From contig JAJRAX010000035.1 of NCBI GenBank assembly GCA_028679775.1, positions 1 to 7,190 on the forward strand: a DNA stretch of 7,190 nt. The letters run 5' to 3'. Positions within the stretch are counted from its first letter, which is position 1. The number at the start of each line of letters is the position of its first letter. The translations under genes were made by a program, and so were the position numbers. Origin of the DNA: Methanothrix sp. (lineage in GTDB: Archaea > Halobacteriota > Methanosarcinia > Methanotrichales > Methanotrichaceae). Under the pieces are notes generated by a model that saw only the letters and a program-made list of their open reading frames with translations, searched no databases and was not told the origin of the DNA. Shown here piece by piece: positions 1 through 5,511 of this stretch.

Positions 1-1
1 C

Positions 2-178
2 AAGCCTGTGGAGAACCCGAAGGTGCTCGATGAAGCAGGAAGCCCTGCCCTTTCAGGGGCATGGGAGGAAGTCACCTTGCCCCAATTTTCCAATCCTGAA
101 AAACGGGTCCTTGCTGTCTTCTTTGGCCGAACATTATTCCAGCTTTTTCTTGATCCTCTCTTGCAGCCGCTCCAATGA
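2..178 (+). CDS. Possible 3' end of a plus-strand gene cut by the window edge (unrecognised)
   Basis: Frame 2 of the plus strand is open from the left edge to a TGA at 176-178 and encodes 58 residues. The first 43 or so look protein-like in composition, with a Pro/Glu-rich stretch (VLDEAGSPALSGAWEE) followed by a hydrophobic end (VLAVFFGR, FQLFLDPLLQ). I do not recognise a family. The last 45 bases would overlap the 3' end of the minus-strand small protein gene that stops at 134, and that part of the translation may be only the antisense shadow of it. No start codon is visible because the frame runs off the window. Sequence left of the window would settle whether it is a real gene tail. Confidence 0.25.
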   Translation, partial: KPVENPKVLDEAGSPALSGAWEEVTLPQFSNPEKRVLAVFFGRTLFQLFLDPLLQPLQ

Positions 179-415
179 GCTTTTTGTGTTGAGCCGGTTG
201 TCGCAAGGGGAGAAATCCTTCGGGCTGCAGCCAGCCAAAAGCTCCATGACCCTGTCGGCAATATCATCTGCCCCCAGCTCCTCCAGCCTCTCCAAAAAGA
301 GGGATGCCTGTGAGTTGAATTCCCGGCATTTGCCTGGTTGTGAGACTCCCATCTCATGAAGCTGATAGAGCCGATTCAGCTCTTTATTGATCTCTATCCA
401 ATTGTCTTTGTCCAT
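134..415 (-). CDS. Small hypothetical protein, third gene of the GlcD/GlcF-type operon
   Basis: This encodes about 93 residues that I do not recognise. The start chosen is the ATG at 415, 7 nt past the stop of the upstream Fe-S protein gene. A further in-frame ATG at 445 would add ten residues but overlap that gene by 23 bases. The protein is charged and probably mostly helical: a helix around residues 3-22, another at 36-62 ending MELLAGC, and a basic C-terminal helix at 79-93 (LERLQERIKKKLE). It has three cysteines (30, 63, 71) but no CxxC motif, signal peptide or membrane segment. The tight spacing suggests translation coupled to the upstream gene, so a subunit or accessory role for the dehydrogenase is plausible but only inferred. 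No strong Shine-Dalgarno site is seen. A T5 run on the transcript about 31 nt past the stop (103-99) is a weak terminator candidate. Confidence 0.7.
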   Translation of the reverse strand: MDKDNWIEINKELNRLYQLHEMGVSQPGKCREFNSQASLFLERLEELGADDIADRVMELLAGCSPKDFSPCDNRLNTKSSLERLQERIKKKLE

Positions 416-422
416 TGCCGCA

Positions 423-1496
423 TCAATCCGCGTTTTTCGGATCATTGAGTGCCATTGTCACCAGATCTACAAGATCTATTACCCTTTCTCCAGCACCGGC
501 ATCGCTCAGATTTCTTATGCATAGCGGGCAGGAGGTGACGATATAGTCCACTTCATCGCTGGCGTCCTCTAATCTTCTCCTGGCCATCTGCAGGGATAAA
601 TCTCTGTATCCGGCCCGAACTCCGCCCCCGCCTCCGCAGCATCTGGCGGCCTCTCTGTTTGTCTTCATCTCCATGAGGCTGCAGATGGCCTCGATCACCT
701 GCCTCGGCTGCTCAAAGATGCGGTTGTGCCGGCCCAGGTGGCATGGATCATGGTAGGTTACAGTCAGGTCCAGCTTTTTCAGGTCCAGCTCAGAGATATG
801 CTCTGCCAGAAATTCCGGGACGCTCAGAACCCGAAAGTCCTTTGGATAGCTATTTTTAAGTGTGGTGTAGCATCCTGCACAGCCCGTTATCACTGTGCTC
901 GCTCCAATCTCGGATATCTGCCGGCAGTTCTCATCTACAAATCTGCTGGCATTATATCCGATGCGCATCAACGGCGAGCCGCAACACACTTCTCTTGGCA
1001 GCAGCGTTGCCTTAAAGCGATGGAGAAGTGAATAGGTCCTGGCTGCTGTCTCAGGGTAACGATATGAATTCATGCAGCCCACAAAATAGACGTAATCCGC
1101 ACTTTTTGGTGTAGTACTTCGGTCTGATGAGAACCAGGAGAGTCGATCTCTGGTCTCGCCAAAGGTATTGCCGCTCGCATAAATAATTCTGCTGAGGTCT
1201 TCTTGCTGGCGGGTCATAACCCCCATAGATACCAGCTCTCTTCTGGCGCTCTCTATCATCTGGGGCGGATTGATCCCTGCCGGGCAGTTCTCAGTGCAAA
1301 TGCCGCAGGTCGTGCAGGTGTTCAAGCTCTCCAAAACCTTTGAATCAGGAGAGAGGCCGCAGGTGAGTCCCTTTAGGATCATGATCCGGCCTCTGGCGTT
1401 GGCCGACTCCCAGCCGGACTCCTCTAAAACCGGGCAGAAGGTCCGGCAGCTTCCGCATCGCACACATTGGTTGATCGATTTCAGGTCCAGTCTCAT
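423..1496 (-). CDS. GlcF/HdrD-type (Fe-S)-binding protein with two CCG domains
   Basis: This 357-residue protein is the electron-transfer subunit paired with the FAD protein encoded just upstream. Two [4Fe-4S] motifs CxxCxxCxxxCP are at C11/C14/C17/C21 and C61/C64/C67/C71. Two cysteine-rich CCG domains follow. The first has C141, C171-C172 (CCGSP) and C206/C209. The second has C252 (YHDPCHLGR), C286-C287 (CCGGGGG) and C323/C326. All ten CCG cysteines are present, as in HdrD/HdrB and many GlcF/LldE-like proteins, where such domains bind Fe-S clusters. There is no membrane segment, so it is probably cytoplasmic or peripheral. The ATG at 1496 lies 3 nt after the TAA of the FAD gene, implying coupled translation, and the first cluster begins only ten residues in, so no later start is possible. 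The substrate and electron acceptor cannot be told from sequence. It is not the ordinary HdrD of HdrDE, because no HdrE-like membrane subunit is adjacent. Confidence 0.9.
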   Translation of the reverse strand: MRLDLKSINQCVRCGSCRTFCPVLEESGWESANARGRIMILKGLTCGLSPDSKVLESLNTCTTCGICTENCPAGINPPQMIESARRELVSMGVMTRQQEDLSRIIYASGNTFGETRDRLSWFSSDRSTTPKSADYVYFVGCMNSYRYPETAARTYSLLHRFKATLLPREVCCGSPLMRIGYNASRFVDENCRQISEIGASTVITGCAGCYTTLKNSYPKDFRVLSVPEFLAEHISELDLKKLDLTVTYHDPCHLGRHNRIFEQPRQVIEAICSLMEMKTNREAARCCGGGGGVRAGYRDLSLQMARRRLEDASDEVDYIVTSCPLCIRNLSDAGAGERVIDLVDLVTMALNDPKNAD

Positions 1497-1499
1497 CCT

Positions 1500-2873
1500 T
1501 TAGAGCCCCATCTTTCCAGGATTCAATATTCCTTGGGGGTCGAGCGCATTCTTGATGGATTGCATTACTGAGAATGCCTCCAGTCCCATCTGCTCAGGCA
1601 AATATTCTGCTCTGGCAAGTCCAATGCCGTGTTCGGAGCTGACTGTCCCACCTAGCTCCAGGGCGGCTCTGTGGATTTTATCTGCAGCAAGGAACAGCTT
1701 GTTCCATTGTTCATCATCCATGACATCAATGAACAGGGCCACATGCAGATTGCCGTCACCTATATGGCCGTACTTCATGGCTGGGATATCAATCTTGGCC
1801 GCGATCTGCTGCACCTTTTTGATCAGAGCCGGGATCTTTTTGATAGGGACGCCTACGTCCTCGCCCATGTATATTCGGGTCTTTTTGGGGTCGAGCCTGG
1901 AAATGGCTGCGCCCACAAGTCTTCTCGCTGCCCAGATGTCTTGCATCTGTTGGCCGGTCACAATTCTCACACTTCTCGCCAAAGGCTGGCAGGTCTCGAA
2001 GATCTGGATGGCTGCCTCGTTGGTTGATCCTTCGGTTCCATCAACTTCGAATAAAATCAAATCCCCTTCCTCAGCGATGGCAAGCATTGGATCGCATAGC
2101 TTTAAAACCTGCAGAGTGGTTTTGTCAAGGATCTCGCAGGCGGAGGGCGTAATGCCTCTGGAGAATACACGGATTACCGCCTGGCCGGCGGTCTCTGCTT
2201 CATCGAAGAATGCCAGGACAAGCTTTCTTGTTTTGGGAAGCGGGGCGATCTTCAGTCCAGCGCGGGTGATGATGCCAAGCGTTCCTTCCGATCCCACAAA
2301 AAGCCTTGTGAGGTCGTACCCAGCTGAAGACTTAAGGACCTTTCTTCCGGTATGGATGACTTGTCCATCTGCTAAAACCACCTCCAGGTCTAGGACATAA
2401 TTTCTTACCGTGCCATATTTGACTGAGCGCATGCCGCTGCTGTTGTATGAGATCATTCCTCCGATGGTGCACATGGCCATGCTTCCAGGATCGGGTGGAA
2501 AGAAGAGTCCGTGTGGCTTCAGGGCTGAGTTTAGCTTCTCTGCCACAACGCCCGGTTCAACTATTACTAGCTGGTTTTCGATATCAATTTCGAGTATTCT
2601 GTTCATGCCAGACATGTCCAGGACAATGCCGCCTTTAACCGGAGAGCATCCCCCGGCAAGCCCAGTTCCTGCTCCTCGAGCTGTGATCGGGATTATTTGA
2701 TCATGACAAAGCCTGAGGATGAGGCTGACCTCTTTTGTGTTCATCGGGCGGACAACGAAGTCCGGCAGGCCTGCAATCTGAGAGGCATCGCTGGCGTAGC
2801 AGCATCTCTCTGATGGGGAAGCAGATGCTCTCTCTCCTACGATGCTCTTCAGCTCCTGCAAGATATCATTCAT
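1500..2873 (-). CDS. GlcD-type FAD-linked oxidase (2-hydroxyacid dehydrogenase, D-lactate/glycolate type)
   Basis: About 457 residues from the ATG at 2873, the usual length for GlcD/D-lactate dehydrogenase proteins of the VAO/PCMH flavoprotein superfamily. The FAD-binding domain shows the loop RGAGTGLAGG (residues 66-75), PDPGS (126-130), TIGGMISYNSSG (136-147) and VGSEGTLGIIT. The C-terminal substrate domain has GHIGDGNLH (H370, H377) and SSEHG (E414, H415), the conserved histidines and acid of the family, and ends NPGK as is typical. It should oxidise a 2-hydroxyacid to the 2-oxoacid and pass electrons through FAD to the Fe-S partner encoded 3 nt downstream. The start was chosen because of the family length and a GAGG site 6 nt upstream (2883-2880). 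The same frame runs on upstream through a ferredoxin-like stretch, so a longer fused protein from a GTG or TTG is possible. The extreme upstream ATG at 3218 is unlikely: it would overlap the divergent gene and lie upstream of the promoter. Lactate, glycolate and 2-hydroxyglutarate all remain possible substrates. Confidence 0.9.
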   Translation of the reverse strand: MNDILQELKSIVGERASASPSERCCYASDASQIAGLPDFVVRPMNTKEVSLILRLCHDQIIPITARGAGTGLAGGCSPVKGGIVLDMSGMNRILEIDIENQLVIVEPGVVAEKLNSALKPHGLFFPPDPGSMAMCTIGGMISYNSSGMRSVKYGTVRNYVLDLEVVLADGQVIHTGRKVLKSSAGYDLTRLFVGSEGTLGIITRAGLKIAPLPKTRKLVLAFFDEAETAGQAVIRVFSRGITPSACEILDKTTLQVLKLCDPMLAIAEEGDLILFEVDGTEGSTNEAAIQIFETCQPLARSVRIVTGQQMQDIWAARRLVGAAISRLDPKKTRIYMGEDVGVPIKKIPALIKKVQQIAAKIDIPAMKYGHIGDGNLHVALFIDVMDDEQWNKLFLAADKIHRAALELGGTVSSEHGIGLARAEYLPEQMGLEAFSVMQSIKNALDPQGILNPGKMGL

Positions 2874-3014
2874 AATGATCCTCGGCTCAACGCACCTGGC
2901 GCATTTGATGCAGTCCGGATTGTCGAAAATCTCGTTAGCAGGAAGCTGCATCGGACAGACCTTCTGACACTTGCCGCAGTCGATGCACAATGTTTCAACA
3001 TACCTGCAATCCAC
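2874..3014 (-). other. Ferredoxin-like segment in frame upstream of the FAD oxidase (N-terminal domain or gene remnant)
   Basis: Reading in the same frame as the downstream FAD oxidase, this stretch encodes a complete first cluster motif, CIDCGKCQKVCP, then MQLPANEIFDNPD, then CIKCARC, which is followed by VEPRI where ferredoxins normally have xxxCP. Seven of the eight ligands of a 2[4Fe-4S] ferredoxin fold are therefore present and the last is missing. Third codon positions are G/C-biased as in the real genes, so this is coding or recently coding. The spacing resembles the C-terminal ferredoxin part of NapH-like membrane proteins, but no membrane helices precede it. No ATG is available before the first cysteine; GTG at 3014 and TTG at 2990 are the candidate starts, neither with a convincing ribosome site. 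There is no stop codon between it and the oxidase ATG. It could be a fused N-terminal domain or the tail of a lost gene captured upstream of the oxidase. Confidence 0.6.
2880..2883 (-). promoter_or_regulatory. Shine-Dalgarno site GAGG for the FAD oxidase
   Basis: On the minus strand GAGG ends 6 nt before the ATG at 2873 (GAGGATCATTATG). This is good spacing and favours initiation at 2873 over an upstream non-ATG start, although the same bases would be ordinary codons in a longer protein. Confidence 0.5.
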
Positions 3015-3067
3015 TCCGATCTGCGTTATTTGGGCATTTTTGCGATCATCATAAGGACGCGCAAAGG

Positions 3068-3075
3068 TATTTAAG
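3068..3075. promoter_or_regulatory. Shared, near-palindromic archaeal TATA box between divergent genes
   Basis: The element reads GGTATTTAAG on the plus strand and CTTAAATACC on the minus strand, both good matches to archaeal box A. On the plus strand a purine-rich CAAAGG precedes it, as a BRE would. With the usual 24-27 nt from box centre to transcription start, plus-strand transcription would begin near 3096-3099, exactly at the ATG at 3099, giving a leaderless mRNA. On the minus strand transcription would begin near 3045-3048, about 30 nt upstream of the ferredoxin-like segment and about 170 nt upstream of the oxidase ATG. The site is the only strong TATA-like sequence in the gap. No operator-like inverted repeat beyond the box itself was seen. 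Confidence 0.55.
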
Positions 3076-3098
3076 CTATCCCCATTAAAATGGCGAAG

Positions 3099-4343
3099 AT
3101 GGGAGATTATGACCTGATTATCGTGGGTGCAGGACCATCCGGCCTTTTTTGCGGCATAAATTCCATGAAGATGGGAAAGAAGGTCTTGATTCTTGAAAAG
3201 AAAGACTCCCCAGGGCATAAGCTTCTCATATCTGGCTCAGGTCACTGCAATCTGACTCACCAGGGCGATATCAGGGATTTTCTCAATCATTTCGGGGGAC
3301 CCGACCAAGCCAGATTTCTGCGTCCTGCTCTTTTCGGCTTTACGAACAACGATCTCGTATCGTTCTTCAAAGATTTTGGACTTGAGATGATCCAGGAGAA
3401 GGAGGGCAAGATATTCCCTGAGACTTTACATGCGAGAGACGTGCTGAAGATCCTGATTGATCAATGCCGGAAAAATGATATCGCCATCAAATGCAATCGG
3501 AATGTAACTGCCATTGACAGAGATAATGGAATGTTTTTGGTGAGATGTGAGGGCAAAGGCTTTCGCGCCAGGATGCTCGTAATAGCCACAGGAGGCTGCT
3601 CATATCCTGCGACCGGCTCAACCGGGGACGGCCACAGGTTTGCCGGCAGCCTCGGACACCATCTGGCGGAGATTGGGCCGGCCTTGACCAATCTGATCAT
3701 TAAGGATTATCTGTTCTCTGATCTGGCAGGTCTCTCCATTCCGGATATGAAGACCTCCCTGTACCGCCGCACAAAGATCAATGAGCATCGGGGTGATATC
3801 TTGTTTACTCACGATGGGCTTTCAGGTCCCGGAATTTTGGATCAGTCCCGTTCAGTTAGAGCAGGAGACATAATCAAGCTCTCCTTTGTTCCTGTGGAGC
3901 AGAAGGCAGCTCTGGAGAAGTGGCTGATGGACGAGTCGAGGCGAGATGGAGGAAAGAGCATACTGTCTGCGCTATCCGATCTGCCGTTCTCGACATCTGG
4001 CTTATCGATTCGATTGATAAAGAGAATTCTGGAGATATCAGGGATTGACTTTGACCTGCATCTGGCTCAATTGACGCGAGAGAATCGAAATCGTCTGATC
4101 GATAATTTCACTGGTCTATCTCTGGTCGTTTCAGATCTTGGAGGCTTTAACACTGCTATGGTCACTAGAGGCGGTGTGAACACGATGGAGATCAATTCCA
4201 AAACCATGCAGTCCCGGCTGGTTGAGGGATTGTACCTGGTTGGCGAGGTTTTGGATGTTGACGGAGATACGGGAGGCTATAACCTGCAAGCAGCATTTTC
4301 TACTGGAATGCTGGCGGCAAGGAGCATCAAAGCCAAGATTTAA
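3099..4343 (+). CDS. HI0933/YhiN-family FAD-dependent oxidoreductase
   Basis: This is 414 residues from the ATG at 3099; an ATG at 3090 would add MAK. The N-terminus YDLIIVGAGPSG is a Rossmann FAD-binding motif (G10, G12, G15) with the ribose-binding acid E33 in LILEKK. Next comes KLLISGSGHCNLTH (41-54), the family signature usually written GGGRCN. The C-terminus has RGGV (357-360), the conserved INSKTMQS, and GEVLDVDGDTGGYNLQ (382-397), which completes the FAD site. Length and motif order match full-length HI0933-like flavoproteins (PF03486). Members have been linked to different reactions: E. coli YhiN has been reported as an rRNA dihydrouridine synthase, and BaiN as a bile-acid reductase. 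The substrate here is therefore unknown. The protein is soluble. The 3099 start is preferred because neither ATG has a Shine-Dalgarno site and the TATA box spacing predicts a leaderless transcript beginning there. The nitroreductase gene follows in the same direction. Confidence 0.92.
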   Translation: MGDYDLIIVGAGPSGLFCGINSMKMGKKVLILEKKDSPGHKLLISGSGHCNLTHQGDIRDFLNHFGGPDQARFLRPALFGFTNNDLVSFFKDFGLEMIQEKEGKIFPETLHARDVLKILIDQCRKNDIAIKCNRNVTAIDRDNGMFLVRCEGKGFRARMLVIATGGCSYPATGSTGDGHRFAGSLGHHLAEIGPALTNLIIKDYLFSDLAGLSIPDMKTSLYRRTKINEHRGDILFTHDGLSGPGILDQSRSVRAGDIIKLSFVPVEQKAALEKWLMDESRRDGGKSILSALSDLPFSTSGLSIRLIKRILEISGIDFDLHLAQLTRENRNRLIDNFTGLSLVVSDLGGFNTAMVTRGGVNTMEINSKTMQSRLVEGLYLVGEVLDVDGDTGGYNLQAAFSTGMLAARSIKAKI

Positions 4344-4407
4344 CAATCATGCAATTCTATGACTTTTCGTTTGATATCGATGAGCTATCTACAAAGCCAA
4401 ATTGCGT

Positions 4408-4411
4408 GAGG
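4408..4411 (+). promoter_or_regulatory. Shine-Dalgarno site GAGG deciding the nitroreductase start
   Basis: GAGG lies 9 nt upstream of the ATG at 4421 (GTGAGGAAGAATTACATG). The earlier in-frame ATG at 4349, 5 nt past the preceding stop, has no such site. Starting at 4421 also puts the hydrophobic segment at the N-terminus, where an export signal belongs. Confidence 0.6.
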
Positions 4412-4420
4412 AAGAATTAC

Positions 4421-5509
4421 ATGGGTACATCGGCTAAAATGGTTGTTATATTATGCTTATTTTTGTTTTTGGGAATGGTACTGCCGGGGATCTTTTTCCA
4501 GCCCGAGGCATCGCTGGAGGTCTGGAATGTGCAAGAGAGCGACTATCCGAGCAATTCCAGTTCAGAAGAAAGGCTGACATACCTGCTCAACTATACGATC
4601 CTCGCTCCATCCAGCTACAACAGCCAGCCCTGGAAGTTCAACGTCTCAAATGACGAGATCTTCGTGTTCGCCGATGAATCAGGGTGGCTGAGTGTGGCAG
4701 ATAAAGACAAAAGGGAGATGTACATTAGCCTCGGATGTGCTATCGAGAACCTGGTCATTGCCGCTGAGCATTTCGGCTACAACTGCAGCGTCTCCTACTT
4801 CCCCGGCGAAAAGGACCTTGTGGCGGCAGTATCGCTGAAGCAGCAGCCGGAGGCAGGCTCTTCGTCGTCTGCCCTCTTTGATGCCATCACATCCCGCCGG
4901 ACCAGTCGCCAGCCCTTTGAGTCAAGGGTCATTTCCAGGCAAGACCTGGATGCTCTCAACCGCAGCAGCTCCTGTTCAGATGTGTCCATCTTCCTGACCG
5001 AAGATCCTGCCGCAAAGGAAAGATTCCGGGATCTTGTGATCCAAGCGGATAGAGTCCTGTATTCCGACATCAATTACAAGAGCGAGCTGGGCCACTGGCT
5101 AAGCCTTGGAGTCATGGGGCCGACTGGAGTTGGTGCGAAGATTGCTCAGATGGAGATGGTCTTCCTAGACCCGGTACCTGAGCAGATCAGAAGAGATGCA
5201 GATCTCATCAACAGCACACCATATATCGGACTCATCACCACAAAGAAAAACGACAGCCTTTCTGCCCTCAAGGTCGGACGGGCGTTTGAGCGTTTCTGGC
5301 TCGCTGCCGCGGCCAGAGGCATCAGCCTGCAGCCCATAAGCCAGGCCCTGGAGGTGCCGGAGACCAAAGAAGAGCTGACGGGGCTGCTTTCCGATGGAGC
5401 CGAGATGAGAACGGTGCAGCAGGCCTTCAGGCTCGGATACTGTGAAGAGGAGGGGGAGCGTTCAAACAGAAGGCCGCTGGTGGATGCATTAGAAAAAAAT
5501 GAAAAATAG
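4421..5509 (+). CDS. Membrane-anchored nitroreductase-superfamily protein (Acg-like, FMN-binding)
   Basis: This is 362 residues from the ATG at 4421; an in-frame ATG at 4349 would add 24 polar residues and is less likely. Residues 7-26 (MVVILCLFLFLGMVLPGIFF) form one hydrophobic helix after a lysine, with no clear cleavage site, so it is either an uncleaved anchor or a signal peptide. The rest is a nitroreductase fold of the Acg/Rv2032-like branch: TILAPSSYNSQPWKF (59-73) is the FMN-loop signature, SRRTSRQPF (158-166) is the second phosphate-binding element, and the C-terminal half has RFWLAAAARGISLQPIS (291-307) then FRLGY (336-340) and RRPLVDAL. The domain would lie outside the membrane. 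It carries seven N-x-S/T sequons, consistent with an exported archaeal glycoprotein. FMN binding is inferred from the family; the reaction is unknown. It follows the YhiN-like gene with 77 nt between stop and start and no visible TATA box, so it is probably co-transcribed. Confidence 0.85.
   Translation: MGTSAKMVVILCLFLFLGMVLPGIFFQPEASLEVWNVQESDYPSNSSSEERLTYLLNYTILAPSSYNSQPWKFNVSNDEIFVFADESGWLSVADKDKREMYISLGCAIENLVIAAEHFGYNCSVSYFPGEKDLVAAVSLKQQPEAGSSSSALFDAITSRRTSRQPFESRVISRQDLDALNRSSSCSDVSIFLTEDPAAKERFRDLVIQADRVLYSDINYKSELGHWLSLGVMGPTGVGAKIAQMEMVFLDPVPEQIRRDADLINSTPYIGLITTKKNDSLSALKVGRAFERFWLAAAARGISLQPISQALEVPETKEELTGLLSDGAEMRTVQQAFRLGYCEEEGERSNRRPLVDALEKNEK
5493..5506 (-). terminator. U-tract terminator of the VWA gene, inside the nitroreductase coding sequence
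   Basis: On the minus strand, right after the VWA stop (5512), the transcript reads T5, CA, T7 (plus-strand A runs 5502-5506 and 5493-5499). Archaeal transcription commonly ends at such oligo-U runs without a hairpin. The plus strand of the same bases encodes the final Lys/Asn-rich residues of the nitroreductase. Position and composition support it; no stem-loop is present. Confidence 0.55.
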
Positions 5510-5511
5510 AT

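Noticed and set aside
1..62. Possible minus-strand gene start at the ATG at 62, with GGTGA 9 nt upstream (76-72)
   Set aside because: The ribosome-site match is good, but only 20 codons are visible and they (MPLKGQGFLLHRAP...) do not look protein-like. It competes with the plus-strand frame in the same place, so I could not support a call.
43..65. Inverted repeat CCCTGCCC / GGGCATGGG forming a hairpin with a 6-nt loop
   Set aside because: It lies about 70 nt past the small gene stop, but no U-run follows it on either strand, so it is not a convincing terminator. One bulge is needed for the outer pairs.
30..359. Plus-strand frame of 109 codons near the left edge
   Set aside because: It overlaps most of the minus-strand small gene in antisense, and its translation is low-complexity Ser-rich. 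The operon spacing supports the minus-strand gene instead.
765..792. Direct repeat TCAGGTCCAGCT, two copies 19 nt apart
   Set aside because: It encodes the repeated Leu-Asp-Leu-Lys residues of the Fe-S protein (LDLKKLDL) and shows no wider repeat structure. Ordinary coding coincidence.
1552..2400. Open frame of 282 codons on the plus strand
   Set aside because: It is entirely antisense to the FAD oxidase, whose motifs are unmistakable. The translation is Ser/Pro/Thr-rich without recognisable domains, as expected from a shadow of a biased coding sequence.
3026..3052. Mini open frame MMIAKMPK just after the predicted minus-strand transcription start
   Set aside because: Eight codons with no ribosome site and no regulatory pattern such as a run of one amino acid. 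It is too short to call a leader peptide.
2874..3218. Full-length 572-codon version of the FAD oxidase starting at the ATG at 3218
   Set aside because: The first 43 or so codons are antisense to the start of the flavoprotein gene and lie upstream of the likely transcription start. That part of the translation has no family features.
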